A stretch of DNA of 64,000 bases from positions 208,237 to 272,236 of the forward strand of contig LLCB01000040.1 of assembly GCA_001414345.1 (NCBI GenBank), given 5' to 3'. Below, one piece after another: positions 35,276 to 47,191 of the stretch; position 1 is the stretch's first letter; each line of letters starts with the position of its first letter. Origin of the DNA: Hymenoscyphus infarciens (Eukaryota; Ascomycota; Leotiomycetes; Helotiales; Helotiaceae). A program made the position numbers and the translations under genes. The notes beneath the pieces were generated by a model that saw only the letters and a program-made list of their open reading frames with translations, had not been told where the DNA came from and did not search any database.

Positions 35276-36743
35276 GAATGGATCAGCCACTCACGTGTTA
35301 ATTACCCCTCTATTCCCTCTTTTGGATTGAGGTGCATATTTTGTGGTGTAGAGATTTTAGTCTATGATAGACTAAAAACTCTCTCTTGAGATCATAAGGA
35401 TGCCTTCAACATTGCACGAGGAGAAACAAACGAAGTGTTGGGAATTCTCCCAGGTTGTTTTCAATACCCTTGATATATAATTCGGTATCGACAAGTTTTG
35501 ATATCGTATTCATCGTTCCAGTGGCTACGCTTAGTGCGGAAAATGCTCGTTGAGAGCGAACCGTGACGCGCTCAGAAATCTTGATACTATGCCCGAAATA
35601 TATCAAGGGAATCTTGATGCATTTTTCGGTGATGTTACTTTGGTTGATGCAAAGAACAGTTGCTTACAGTATTCGGAGTTCTTGGGCGTCGCTGAGGCAC
35701 CGCAATGCATCATACAAGTTTCGTCAAACATGGAAAAGTTGGCCTAAAGTTGTCCCATCGATTGACTCCATTTTAACCCTTCCTAACATTGCAGATGATA
35801 AGGTAGAGCTGGGTATTGGAGCATGTGCAAATGTTGAGGCATACATGGAAAAAGTGATAAGATCGTCGGGTTTTCCGGGAAGCAATTTGAAGCGCTGAAT
35901 ATCAGAGGACTCATTCAGTGGGGAATGTATAAATGACTCTTTGCTGCATGATTGAAAAATAGGTGTACCAGTGCTGGCGTTTCTGAAATGGAACCACCCC
36001 GGCCGTTCATCATGGCTTCAATGACGAAGCCAATGAAGAGCAAAACCCAGATTCCAGCCCGTCACTCTCGACTCGTCGCGCTCGTCTTGAGGTTTTCGCG
36101 CTTCGCTTCTGTTGGGGGGGATTTCGAGCTGCGTTTCAACCACAGGTAAACTAGAGCTGCTATCTTCGGGCGTCGTTTCAACTCGAGGGATTTCCCATAG
36201 GCTCGAGCTACTATTCTGGGGCGTGCAGATCGAGTGCGGTTCCGCAGCTTCGTTCGTACTAATTCTCGTCAGCAACGAATGAAGGGATACGCACCGACTA
36301 CCATACACCTTTGCTAGGTCTTTTTTCCTTCTGATTTTTTCTAAAGAAGACACCAGCTTCATTTCGACGTCGATCGTTGACTTTTTGTCTTTCTAGAGCT
36401 TGTTGGCGTGGCGTTCTTTTGCTGTAAAAACCTTTGCAGTTGAGATGCATATTTAGCATGTTCAGGATATGCTCTCGGCTGGAGCAAGGCTGAGAGCTGC
36501 ATGCCCTTGATATTACTCTGACCATACGATGCCATCTTGAGACTCGGACGTCATACCTGAAGACACTTGAACTTTCATGGGTTGTCTCGAAATTCCTGGA
36601 AGCCCAGGAGGGATTGCAACGTGTGCCCCAACCCCAAATCCTAGAATTCAATTAGCATGGAAAGCACAGAAATAGGAAAGGGCAGAGGTTCCTACCATCT
36701 ATCTAGATGCCACGTTGTTCAAGCCAGTCCCCCCTCGAGAACT

Positions 36744-36823
36744 GAAGAAGAAGAAGGAGAAGAAGAAGAAGGAGAAGAAGAAGAAGGAGAAGAAGAAGAA
36801 GAAGAAGAAGAAGAAGAAGAAGG
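36744..36823. repeat. GAA/GGA-rich trinucleotide microsatellite
   Basis: GAAGAAGAAGGA-type array. It yields a poly-Glu or poly-Lys frame on the plus strand that is not a supported gene. Confidence 0.88.
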
Positions 36824-37992
36824 AAAAAGAGTCTCCCAACCCAGGTAGCCACGCCTGCCAAAAAGAACGGACCAGAGGCTACGGGGACACATGTGAGTAT
36901 TCTGAGCTACCGCGGAATGCTAAAGGGTATGACCACGGGCAAGGAATTAGTCTTGTAGAAACTAGAAGCCTTGGGAGTGCGTATAATGGAGAGGTTTTAG
37001 GGGCGAGTCGGGTTATGGTCGATGGAGAAGAAAAGTGTGTGAGGAAGCAAGGAAGACGGGAGAGAGAGGGACGGGGAGATCGCGAGAGTTTTAGAGTTGG
37101 AGGGTAGGTTGAGGTCGTTCCTTCCCCACTCAACTTCTCGACCCGTCCACCAAACTGTAGGTCGCTCCTTCCCCAATAATCAGTTTTGACCTCACGCCAT
37201 CATGAAAGAGAGTGCCCAGGTGTAGAATTAAGAAGGGAAGGAACGACCCTGACCCCTGTCCACACCAGAGAATAAAATCTCGTAGGTACAGGTTCAGATT
37301 CTTGGTCGGTGAAATCTAATCGCGGCGGTCGAGGGGGAAACGATTTCGGAAGACATTCCCATAATTCCAAACAAGGCACTCGTTCGATATGTATTTCATT
37401 GCCGAGGGGATGTAGGCATCTAATAGGTAATAAATTAAAGACTTGGTGCCAACGTGATTGCCCTCCACACCCAAAGTTACCCTTCAGAGTATAAACTCTT
37501 CGACATACACAGCTTTTGAAAAACCATGTTTCTTGCCCGTTAACTGGAGCTGCCACTAATGCGGAGATTCAGGATAATTGGGTCGTAGGAGAATGTGAAG
37601 AGAATTTCGACAATTACCCCAGTCGTGGTAGAGGCGAGAGGGCTTCCGAGAAGATGGGTTCAGTATTCCAAAAAAATAAAATATAAAATATAAGAAAAAA
37701 TATAAAGCTGGAAGGTGCCTCGGTTGAGCAGCCCTTAGCTCGGTTGCGGAGAAATGATACGCACTAGCCCGGTTTCAGGCTCGGTGGTTGCTAGCCCAAC
37801 GCTCTTTCCGCCGCAGTGCTGTAAACAAGCCCCACCACTTCACCCCCCATCCCATCCCTGGCTTTCCATTGCTTGTGCATCGCATCTTCAACCTCTTTTC
37901 GCTGCATCGTACCAAGAGAGAGTTGCGCACACCTCCTTCCCACCCTCCCCATACATTCTCTTCATACTTCATACCCAGCCACACTACGAGCA

Positions 37993-40145
37993 ATGTCGAG
38001 CTTCATAACCAACTTGTTCCCTTCTAACCAAGGGGGGGGCAGACAAGAAGAGGTACCCCGCTCCAACCAAAACGAGAGACCCGGCACACCGACTGGCAAC
38101 AACTTCATCACTCCTATCTCGACCCCTCAAGGAAGCCCAAGCAAGAAGCAGAATCCTCCAGGCGCACACGATCTCCCCAATGCCTTCGAAAATGCCATGA
38201 AGATTGCACCGCCTTCGATAGGAACCCCGACCAGAAGTGGACGTCCGTTGACAGCCAACTCCCCCGGAAAAACAAACGCGCTCACGGCCGATGATTCTTA
38301 TTTCGCAAACCCGACGAGCAATGTCGATGACAGTATCGTACATAAATCCATCTCCCCTGGCAGCCCTCTTCGAAAGCAAGGTCAAGAGAACACACCGCCA
38401 GCCTCAAGACATGGCCTGGACGCCGCCTCCCAAAACATGGCTGCCATGTCAAGACAGGAGCTTTACCAACCAAGGGACCAGGGATCAATGGCTGCTAGAA
38501 GTGGGAAAGTCAATACTCAGCGTGGTTTGACGTCGGAAGAATTGGAGATTCTGCACAAACCCAACGTCAAGCGTCTTGCAAATGTCACCCAATTGTGTAA
38601 GTTGTATATTTACTCTGCGGAATACCTGGCTGACAATTTGAAGACTTCCTTGACTACTACCTCGATCTCATTACCTACGTCGGAGCCCGCCAAAATCGCC
38701 TCAACCACTTCCAAGCCGAATTTCCTGCCCCGCCGATCACCCCCGAAGAGACCTACAATCCTACATGGCAAAAGTATGCCGGACGAGAGAGAGCAAACCT
38801 CCGAAAGCGCCGAGTTCGTCTACGTCAAGGAGATTTCCAGATTCTTACACAAGTTGGACAAGGTGGTTATGGACAGGTCTTCCTGGCCCAAAAGAAGGAT
38901 ACAAGAGAGGTGTGCGCATTGAAGGTCATGAGCAAGAAACTACTTTTCAAACTTGATGAAGTTAGACACGTTCTTACAGAGCGCGATATCTTGACCAATG
39001 CGAAGAGCGAGTGGCTTGTGCGATTGTTATACTCGTTCCAAGACGAGAAGAGTATTTACCTTGCGATGGTAATCTAAATATGTTCACCCTCGTTTATCTA
39101 GCTAACGCGCCCGTAGGAATACGTCCCTGGAGGAGATTTCCGAACTTTACTCAACAACACCGGTGTCCTTGCGAATAGACATGCTCGATTCTATATTGCC
39201 GAAATGTTTTGCTCGGTTGATGCGCTTCACCAACTTGGTTACATCCACAGAGATTTGAAGCCCGAAAACTTCCTGATTGATTCTACTGGACACGTCAAGC
39301 TTACGGATTTTGGTCTCGCTGCTGGTTTCCTTGCGCCCGGTAAAATCGAGTCGATGCGCGTCAAGCTTGAGAAGGTTGGGGAGACATACGTGCCATTTGG
39401 CAAACCAATGGAACAACGAACAGTGGCAGAACGTCGCGAGGGATACCGATCGATGAGAGACAAGGACGTCAACTACGCCAAGTCGATTGTTGGCTCACCC
39501 GATTACATGGCTCCAGAAGTCCTAAAAGGAGATGAATATGAGTATTCCGTTGATTATTGGAGTTTGGGATGTATGCACTTTGAAGCGCTTACTGGGTTCC
39601 CTCCGTTCGCTGGTGCAACGGTTGATGAGACTTGGAAGAACTTGAAGCACTGGAGAGAAGTTTTGAAGCGTCCTGTCTGGGAGGATCCAAATTACTTCAT
39701 CAGTAACCGAACATGGAACTTCATTACAAGGTATGTACAAACTCAGTCCTTGAGAGGGAACAAAACTGACCTCACTAGCTGCATCGCCTCCAAGACCAAA
39801 CGGTTTTCCAACATCAAGGACGTGTATAGTCACCAATATTTCGCTGAAGTTGACTGGGACACCCTTCGCTCTCAACGCGCTCCATTCGTCCCCGAACTCG
39901 ATTCAGAAACCGATGCAGGATACTTTGACGATTTCAGCAGCGAGGCGGATATGGCGAAATACAAGGAGGTTCATGATAAGCAGACCGCTTTGGAGAATAT
40001 GGCAGATAGAGAGGACCCAATGAGCAAGAGCTTGTTTGTTGGATTTACTTTCCGACACCGCAAGCCAACGACAGATGAGAATGGAGATAAGAGCAGCCCG
40101 CGAAAGGGTATTGCAACTGATGGGTCATTTGGAACTATGCTATGA
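37993..40145 (+). CDS. DBF2: NDR-family serine/threonine protein kinase (Dbf2/SidB type)
   Basis: Exons 37993-38596, 38644-39068, 39117-39730 and 39779-40145 give 669 residues. The Ser/Pro-rich N terminus (SPSKK, SPLRK; possible Cdk or SIN targets) is followed by the Mob1-binding region (about 202-255, YFLDYYLDLITYVGARQNRL). The kinase domain starts FQILTQVGQGGYGQVFLA, with ALKVMSKK (Lys), YIHRDLKPEN and DFGLA. The long insert before SIVGSPDYMAPE is typical of NDR/LATS kinases. The C-terminal hydrophobic motif LFVGFTFRHR has the regulatory Thr. In the septation initiation/mitotic exit network this kinase works with Mob1 downstream of a Cdc7/Cdc15-like kinase to drive septum formation. All key residues are present. 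The last intron (48 nt, 39731-39778) has no stop and keeps the frame if retained. Confidence 0.95.
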
Positions 40146-42585
40146 ATGAATTACCTTTGCATTCATGGGGTTTTCGAGATGGTGAGTTGGCGTCGGCTCT
40201 CATAGGGAAAGTAGCGCGATAGCGATTGAACGAATGGCATGAATTCTATGTATGTGTAATGAGTGTTTGGTTTGCCTTGGTATTTGCGAATAGGGCATGG
40301 GTCTTTTTTCTCCTTCGGTACTTTCGGTTGGAGTTTGAGACGAGATGGATGCCGTGCGCGTGGGACGCATGAGAGGGGTGTAATATTAAGTTACTGATAG
40401 AATTTCGATTGACTTTTTCAAAAATCTTGGATGTGTTTTGTTAAGTGAAATTGTGTCCATACGGATAATGGACGGTGCCACGTGACTATGCATGGTTCTG
40501 TCAAGTGGCAGGCCCCAATATTTGGGAGTTGTCCTTCCTTAATTTGCTTATGGTGAACGGAAGGTCTAGACTTTCTTAGCTCGGCTGGTAGGAATGAGAA
40601 GGCGACCTAGATCAAATCTATAAAGTGTAGCACTCTATGAAACTCTGCTATACCTATATACTAGCTTATTATCCAAAGTGTGCTACTAAGAACGGAAAGA
40701 GAGAGTATATTAAAGAGTAGTAGTATTAGAGCCTATTTAGCACGTATATAAGTTAATTTAGATATATAAGATTTATATATAAGTATAGAGTTAAAAGATG
40801 CTTATATATCGATTTATATTATAATTTACTTTTAAATATATTCTATATTATTTAGCTTATATATATATATTTTAGTATATCTTTTATTAACTCTATGAAT
40901 TATAGTAGTAATAGTAGTATAAGAAGAAAAGATATATCTAAAAGTTAAAGATTAAGAGATTAAAAGAGGAAATTATTTACTTTTAGTAGTATATATTCTT
41001 CTATATATATTTAAAGAATAGATATATAAGAGTATATACTATAATATATACTAGCTAAACGTTTATATATATTATATAATATCTATATATATATATATAT
41101 ATTATATACTATCTTATGATTTTTAGTAGTATATATATTATAAAAGAACTAATATATATAAGCTAAATAGGCTTTTAGAAGCTATTTATTTAACCGAGGA
41201 TTTCAAGATTACTAGTATTAGATTAGATTTAAGTTAAGAAGTGTCGAGAGTAGAAGTTAAGTCTTCGAGAATTTGAAATTTTCGCTTCTTAGACTTTATA
41301 GCTAGCTTCGTACGAATAATTTTACTAATAAGAAATAAAGAATAAGAGATAGATCTACTAAAGAAAAGCCGGCTATTATTATATTTAAAGTTTAGAGTAA
41401 TAGAGTTAGTATTATCTATACTTTATTTACTAATTCTATAAGTAACGAATTCTATTTATATAAACTTAAAATTAGCTATAATTAATTTCTTTAGTCTTTT
41501 GAAATAACTTTAATATTCTAATTAATTACTTTAGAGCTAGTTTAGCTCTAGATTCGAGTTATAAGTTACTACTAAAAAGTTAATTAAATTATTATATCTT
41601 AACTCTATTCGTAACTTTTGTTTCTTAGTATACTATAGAGTATATTATATCTAGACTTAGACAACGATATTACTAGTAATATATTAAAGATATTTATCGT
41701 ATTATATTAATTAATCTAATTAATACTAGATTTCTAAGACTAACTATTATTCTATTAATTATTAGTAGAAAAATAGTTAATTAAGAGAAGAATAGTTCTT
41801 CTAGCTAAGAACTAATAGAATACTAACTTTTTCTAAAAATAAAAGATAAAAAATAAAAGTTATATATTTTTTATAGTAAATAATTATTATTTATAACTCT
41901 AAGAGATTATTTTTCTTAATAATTATTCTACTAAGGTAAGATTTCTATAATAATATTCTTATATAATAAAGTAGATTTTTAAAAAAGAAAATATAAGTTA
42001 TATAATATCTATTTAAAACTCGATATTTATTAATTATTATTACTTTTATAGTTTAATAGGTTAACTTACTAGGCTTACGACTTAGTTTTATAAAATTGTA
42101 ATATAAGTAGTCTTTATTATTTATTAAAATAATATAAGTCTTTTAAACTATCTTAAAAAAGATTAATACTACTAAGATAAGTATTTGATACTTTTTCTTT
42201 CAAAGTATTTAGAAGTTTAATTAGTTAAGTATTTTAATATAAATGTCTTAAATAGCATAGTTTAACAGGTTACCTTACTTGACTTACTACCTAATACCAC
42301 AAGGCAGCAACGTGAAGCGTCACTTCTACAATTGGTGAGTATACCAGAGCGAGTATATATGAAAAGGGATTCTGGACCAGTTTCGAGGCTGAATATCATA
42401 ATGCTAGAACACCATTTTGCATAAACACACGAAGCACAACGCTCTTTAACTTGCAAATGATTATCACGGAAAGAGTAGGAGTTTATTGAAGCTCTTTATA
42501 AACTTCCAGAAAGAGATTTCATTCCCGTAGTATCTCATTCATTCCTCCAAAGTAGCTGCTCCAAAGGAACAGGACCAATTCCAAG
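40146..42585. other. 3' flank of DBF2 then AT-rich RIP-like DNA
   Basis: 40146-40620 has normal composition. From about 40620 to 42260 it is extremely TA-rich with no intact ORF. It contains MITE copy 3 and an unidentified decayed element. A block near 42050 (GTTTAATAGGTTAACTTACT) recurs near 42258 as GTTTAACAGGTTACCTTACT, the former looking like a mutated version of the latter. Confidence 0.55.
40729..41174. mobile_element. MITE family A, copy 3, with TTA target duplication
   Basis: Termini GAGCCTATTTAGC and GCTAAATAGGCTT are inverse with one C-to-T change, flanked by TTA on both sides (40726-40728, 41175-41177). Interior motifs (TTTTAGTAGTATATATT twice) match copies 1 and 2. It is the most TA-converted of the three. 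Confidence 0.75.
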
Positions 42586-43182
42586 CTACATCTTCTCGCG
42601 GAAGAGCGCCAAGTTCTCCAAATAGGTTTTCTCCATGGTGGAGAGTCTTCCCTTTGCCTTCAATGCCTCCTCCACGGTGCCAGCCTCAAGATCGAGCTGG
42701 TCGCTTAAAGCCTCCACCCAAGTATCATCGTAGAACCCAGAGAACTCCAAACGCTCCAATCCCCTCAACCACATCAAATATTTGACCGCATATAACATAT
42801 CCGGGTCCGAGCCTCCTCCCAAACGTCCAGCTCCCCACTCCCTGGTGTCGCAGTCCCAAAAGATCTTCACGTCCTCAAGGGCCGTAGCCCGCACCACCAA
42901 CCCCTCGAAGAGAGCACACCAATCTGGCCCGGTGAGTGGCTTTCCAAGGTCGAGCCAATTGTACCCGGCTGGTACGTAAATTCGAACTGCCGCGATCTTT
43001 CCGGCGTTTTCGGCTCCCATGTCTTTAAGCCAGGCGACTCCTAGCTTTGGATCCTCAAAGAGGAAGCGTTTGCTTTGGTAGAATTGGGGGTCGGTGGGGA
43101 AGGGGAATGGTGTGTCGCCTATTGGATAGTCAGAGTTGCTATCATAGGGAGCCATATTGTTTTGTGTGTGAGTTGATGCCAT
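42586..43182 (-). CDS. Hypothetical protein, paralog of the gene at 45142-45690
   Basis: Single exon of 198 residues from ATG at 43182 (MASTHTQNNMAPYDSNSDYP). No named domain. It shares an ordered set of motifs with its neighbour: FY.S..F.F.(D/N)P, WL..(M/I)G.EN, LRI/VRIYV.A.YN, GP.WCALF..L.V.AT.L..VK..WD, a GGG-D turn, LR.LE.LE..G(Y/F)Y...W. The pattern of alternating hydrophobic strands and the late WLRGLERLEFSGFY motif recalls the C-terminal half of fungal F-box/2EXR-like proteins without the N-terminal domain (inference). No signal peptide. It sits among decayed transposons, next to the hAT MITE. Confidence 0.65.
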   Translation of the reverse strand: MASTHTQNNMAPYDSNSDYPIGDTPFPFPTDPQFYQSKRFLFEDPKLGVAWLKDMGAENAGKIAAVRIYVPAGYNWLDLGKPLTGPDWCALFEGLVVRATALEDVKIFWDCDTREWGAGRLGGGSDPDMLYAVKYLMWLRGLERLEFSGFYDDTWVEALSDQLDLEAGTVEEALKAKGRLSTMEKTYLENLALFREKM

Positions 43183-44264
43183 ATTTGAATTGTTGGAGGT
43201 GGTGAAGACAGCGTATTGGTTTGTGACAGAATTTCCAAAGAACGCTGAATTGAGAGTCTACGTTGAATCTTTTTAACGCAGCCTGGGAGAGCTTTTGATA
43301 CGCTAGTGTGGACCATGTTCAAAAAGGGTAGTCTAGGCGAGGCTTTTGCCAGAATCTATTGGTCAATTCTCAAGGAATCGGCTGCGCATTCCCCTTTCTT
43401 TAGCGAAGTCGGCCAAAGTTTCCCAAAATGACAACAGAGCTAACTGTAAGCGATTGGTAAAGACTGGAAACTTTTTTTTCACAGTAGCGACGTTTGAACA
43501 AGCGTTCTAGCGTCACACTATGCATTCCAGATGTTTGTACCACCTTTTTCTGGTGATTAGTCTATAGCAAAGCTAAGCACATATTAAGGCACAATTCTAA
43601 GAGCGCTAGTCATTGTTTCGTGTAATAATTTAATTGACACAATTATTTCAGAGGCTTAGAGAAAGGCACTTAGTTAAAGGATGAACAAGAAGACTTGATA
43701 AAAAGAGGAAAAATCTTTAGCCTCAATTACCCTCTAGCATTATATTCACTATACTTCTTTGTTCTAAAACTTCTAGGATATTAATGTCAAATAGAGGATG
43801 TCTAGGACAACGAATATAACAAAAGTTCATTTATTCTAAATATCTTGCTATATTAGTCTATACAACTTACTTCATTTTTCTGAAACTTTTTAGAAATTGA
43901 TATAAGATATAGTAAGTTGCGAGTTAAGCTTGAATTTATCTACTTTTTTTATAATCTAAGCTTTTTAAGAAAATTCCTTAATTTCCTCTCTTTTTAAGTA
44001 CTCTTTTACCTTCAGTTTAATAATAACATAGAATATACTCTTTATAAAAATAGGAAAGAAAAGGCTTATATCTCCTCTTATACTCTATAAACTTTATAGA
44101 ACAAAAACAGACAATTTTTTGCTTTTTATAGAGTCTTAGTATAGTCTATTATTAACCTTATAGCCTTATAAGGCACGTAGAGGTAGTGAAAAATTTTCAA
44201 AAGAAAAGAGGTAATTTTAGGAATTATTTATCCTTTAGTTTACTTTTATTATACTTACTTTAAA
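43183..44264. other. Intergenic, partly decayed AT-rich DNA
   Basis: Upstream of the 42586-43182 gene composition is normal to about 43500, then it becomes TA-rich without ORFs until the hAT MITE. Confidence 0.5.
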
Positions 44265-44272
44265 TTAATAAG

Positions 44273-44788
44273 CAGTGTTTTAAGTTTCCTCGTCTAATCT
44301 GTTATTCTATCTTACCTCGACGATCCTTCTCTCTTCTACCTCTATTTTAAGGCTATTCTGCCTTCTCTTATCTTTCAATTCTAGCTTTCTTAGCTACTTC
44401 TATCCTATATTACTTACTTATCTTTCCTTACTAAATAGAGAGGCTAGGATAGGAAGAGTTAGACTAGTTAATTTCGCTTAAAGTCTAGAAGGTAGGTAGA
44501 AAAGGTCTCTAATTTCGCTTAATATCTAGAAAGCGAGTAGAAAAGAGAGTCTAGGTTCTAATTAGAACTCTTAGAGGGTTACCTTTCTAATCCTAGCCTA
44601 GCCTAGCCTCCTTTTTTTACCTACCTAGCTACTCCTATCCTATTTTTAGAACTTTCTTAGCTACTTCTATCCTAGTTAAAGTACCTAGCCTACTAAACTT
44701 AGCCTAGCCTCTCCTATTCTTACCTAGGTAAGTAGCCTATCCTATCCTAAGTACTAGGCTAACTAAGGCGGGGAAAGCTAAAACACTG
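44273..44788. mobile_element. hAT-type MITE with perfect 8-bp target duplication
   Basis: The left end CAGTGTTTTAAGTTTCCTCG and the right end (complement CAGTGTTTTAGCTTTCCCCG) are inverse copies over about 20 bp. TTAATAAG flanks both sides exactly (44265-44272 and 44789-44796). CAGTG termini and an 8-bp duplication are hallmarks of the hAT superfamily. The 516-bp interior has no transposase and consists of CCTAGCCTAG/AGGCTAGGATAGG-type motifs on both strands, which can pair with each other. Confidence 0.88.
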
Positions 44789-44796
44789 TTAATAAG

Positions 44797-45141
44797 TAAT
44801 ATAGGAGAGAGATAATGAGATATAGCGCTTCTTTCTAGCTAGGCCTCGTCTCTTTTAGAGTACTTTAATTTTCTGTCTTTTAAAGAAAGGAGGGAGAAAG
44901 CCTTAATAAAAAAAAAGCTCGGATTACAAAAAAGTAGGCAAATTCAAGTAGATGCCGTTCAGGCGTACAGCGGATTATGACAGAAGAGCTTACAAAAAAC
45001 AAAGACAAAAGCTGAACTGCCAAGACGTGAGTCATAGAAACCGTGTGTCGTTTGAACTTTGACCCCGTGAGTTTCTATCAAGACAAAGGGACAATCAACA
45101 TCCATCATCCTCTCTTCAAACATCACAGCAGAAGATCCAAA
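44797..45141. other. Short AT-rich to normal transition
   Basis: No gene; 3' flank of the minus-strand gene that follows. Confidence 0.5.
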
Positions 45142-45690
45142 TCAAGGCACCACCCCAACAAAATTCCGTCTCCATCTCGCCAAATCAATCCAATACCCAG
45201 CTTTCCCCCTCTCCTTCTCTTCCACAACCTTCACACCAGCCCGTTCCTCCAGATATGTCGGCCAACTCTCCGCATAATACCCACCAAGCTCTAATTTCTC
45301 CAAGTTTCTCAACCTGGCCAAGGCACGAACCACCTCAGCATCAGCGCCACCTCCAAAATTAAAACTCGAGATCTCACTATCCCAATGAACCTTTACCGCT
45401 CTCAGTCCGGTCGCATAAACCGATAGATTGTTGAATAATGCGCACCAAGCTGGTCCCGAGGGTGGTGTGCCTGTGAAAGTGTCTTGAGGGCCGAGATTGT
45501 AAACTGCGTGGACCATGATGCGGAGTTTGGATATGCTTCTTGTGTTTTCGGGACCGATTTTGGTGAGCCAGTCGAGTGCGTGGTCGGGATTGAATATTAC
45601 GAAAATGTTGGAGGAGTAGTATTGTGGGTCGTGCTCCCTTTGGGTAGCGGAAGGGGTCATGATGTGGACTAGATTTTGTTGGCTGGGCAT
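45142..45690 (-). CDS. Hypothetical protein, paralog of the gene at 42586-43182
   Basis: Single exon of 182 residues from ATG at 45690 (MPSQQNLVHIMTPSATQREH). The frame is open upstream but only from a TTG, so the ATG is used. Conserved motifs with its paralog: PQYYSSNIF, WLTKIGPEN, LRIMVHAVYN, SGPAWCALFNNLSVYATGL, VKVHWD, FGGGAD, LARLRNLEKLELGGYYAESW. The N and C termini differ, and overall identity looks moderate (roughly a third by eye), so the duplication is not recent. No domain name can be given. The pair is in the same orientation, about 2 kb apart, separated by decayed DNA and the hAT MITE. Confidence 0.65.
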   Translation of the reverse strand: MPSQQNLVHIMTPSATQREHDPQYYSSNIFVIFNPDHALDWLTKIGPENTRSISKLRIMVHAVYNLGPQDTFTGTPPSGPAWCALFNNLSVYATGLRAVKVHWDSEISSFNFGGGADAEVVRALARLRNLEKLELGGYYAESWPTYLEERAGVKVVEEKERGKAGYWIDLARWRRNFVGVVP

Positions 45691-47191
45691 TGTGCTTTGA
45701 GGGTTTTTCTGAGCGTGATATTTGAAATTTTGATCGAGTTTTGCCGTTTTCTTGGATGGGGAACTTTTAGGGAAAGCTGGTGAGAGAAGCAATCATAAAC
45801 CCCCGACTCTGGTCGCACAAGTCGGCTACGTGCACGCGCTCCACGATAAGTTCTTCTCAGCTTTCCTGTAGACAACCGACTGGTGGATATCGTCTTAATA
45901 TAAATTCACGTATCTTCCAATATGATATATTGCTTTCGAAAGTCTTGAATGGTGGACTTATTATGGAGAATATGCTAGCGGATGGATGCTGCTTGGCAAA
46001 TCGAGAATAACTGCAGTGAAGAAAAGAGAGATTGTTTGATATCAGATCGCTTGCTGTGCTTAACGTATTGTCGACCCCAGACACCTGTGTCTCCCCTCCC
46101 GTCAAATTTTCATTGCACTCCCTAAACCTCTTGGCCCTCACTCAATTTCGCTTAGCGAACCATCTCATGTCACCGCACCCGGAAGGTCTCAGGTCTTTTT
46201 ACCACTCAAATCCCTGATGGGTAAACTCATATGAAACTTTGAACCATGAGGATCGCTACCCTGGAACTCAGTATATAAAAGGAGTTGAGTGTTTTAAGCT
46301 TCCGCCACTCATGAGGAGTACGGTGAAGTCAATGTATGAGCGTCAAACCACAAAAAGCATGAGCTGAACGTCTAACATCACGCTTCATTTATCTGTAGTG
46401 GATCAAACGCATAGTCTAGGTATTTGAGCTGGTAATGTTATCTTTTTATATCAATACTGGAGTATACTATCTTGAGAGAAATCCAACAAACATTTGATAA
46501 ATACTATTGTTCTACAGTATAAGGTACTACCGAGTCACTCAAGTAAACTGCAAAGTTATCCAAAGTATACAGTATCTAAGGTATATTCAGTCTGCTTGTT
46601 CAAGAATCCTTAGAATAAAAGAACCAATTAAATAGAGTTGTGAGAGCTCTTCAGTACTTAGGTCAATTAATCAACTTAGACAAATGAAATTTCCAAAAGT
46701 CTTTATTTTTGTACATGTCTGGAATCCAAAGATATTCAATACATAGAGCTTGCCAACCTCTACCCCTAATCTCCCCCTTTAACGCAATATTCAACAATGA
46801 GATTGACAGTCTATCAAGGAACAGAAGGGCTATGCTTTTCATCTAAAGTACAGCCACCAATACCCGATGTAGAATTCTGCAGAAATGACTCTCAAAACGA
46901 GAAAAAAGTCTTGGCTTCATAACATTCATGAGCAGGGGAAATTTTCCATTTTGCCATGATGGTGTCTTACATCCAGTGTTTCTTTAGAGCGAGAACTAGA
47001 GAAGGGGGTACATTTGTTTAGCATTCTGATTCTATGAAGCATCACGATAGTCCGGTGCATTGTAGGTGGCCAGCCGCTGCGGGCCGAATCACGTTGACCA
47101 TTAGCCTGAGACTTGGCGGTGTAAAGCCTTGAATATTTTATGTAACCATGGTAAATATGAGCTTCCCTCGTTCAATAGGCTCTGGAGTGAC
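45691..47191. other. Intergenic, no gene seen
   Basis: Normal composition without supported ORFs or RNA genes. Confidence 0.5.

Larger units (their letters stand above)
32799..37992. other. Gene-poor 5.2-kb region
   Basis: No supported gene. Frames at 34641-35027 (TTG start), 35550-35747 and 35563-35898 look weakly coding in pieces (PEIYQGNLDAFFGDVTLVDA and, in another frame, LPNIADDKVELGIGACANVE) and may be a frame-broken remnant. The region holds a minisatellite near 35 kb, a GAA-rich microsatellite near 36.8 kb and a 14-bp inverted pair (GGTCGTTCCTTCCC at 37113, its complement at 37235). Confidence 0.45.

Noticed and set aside
36657..37107. Glu-rich and Lys-rich frames over the GAA microsatellite
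   Set aside because: Products of the trinucleotide array; no flanking coding signal.
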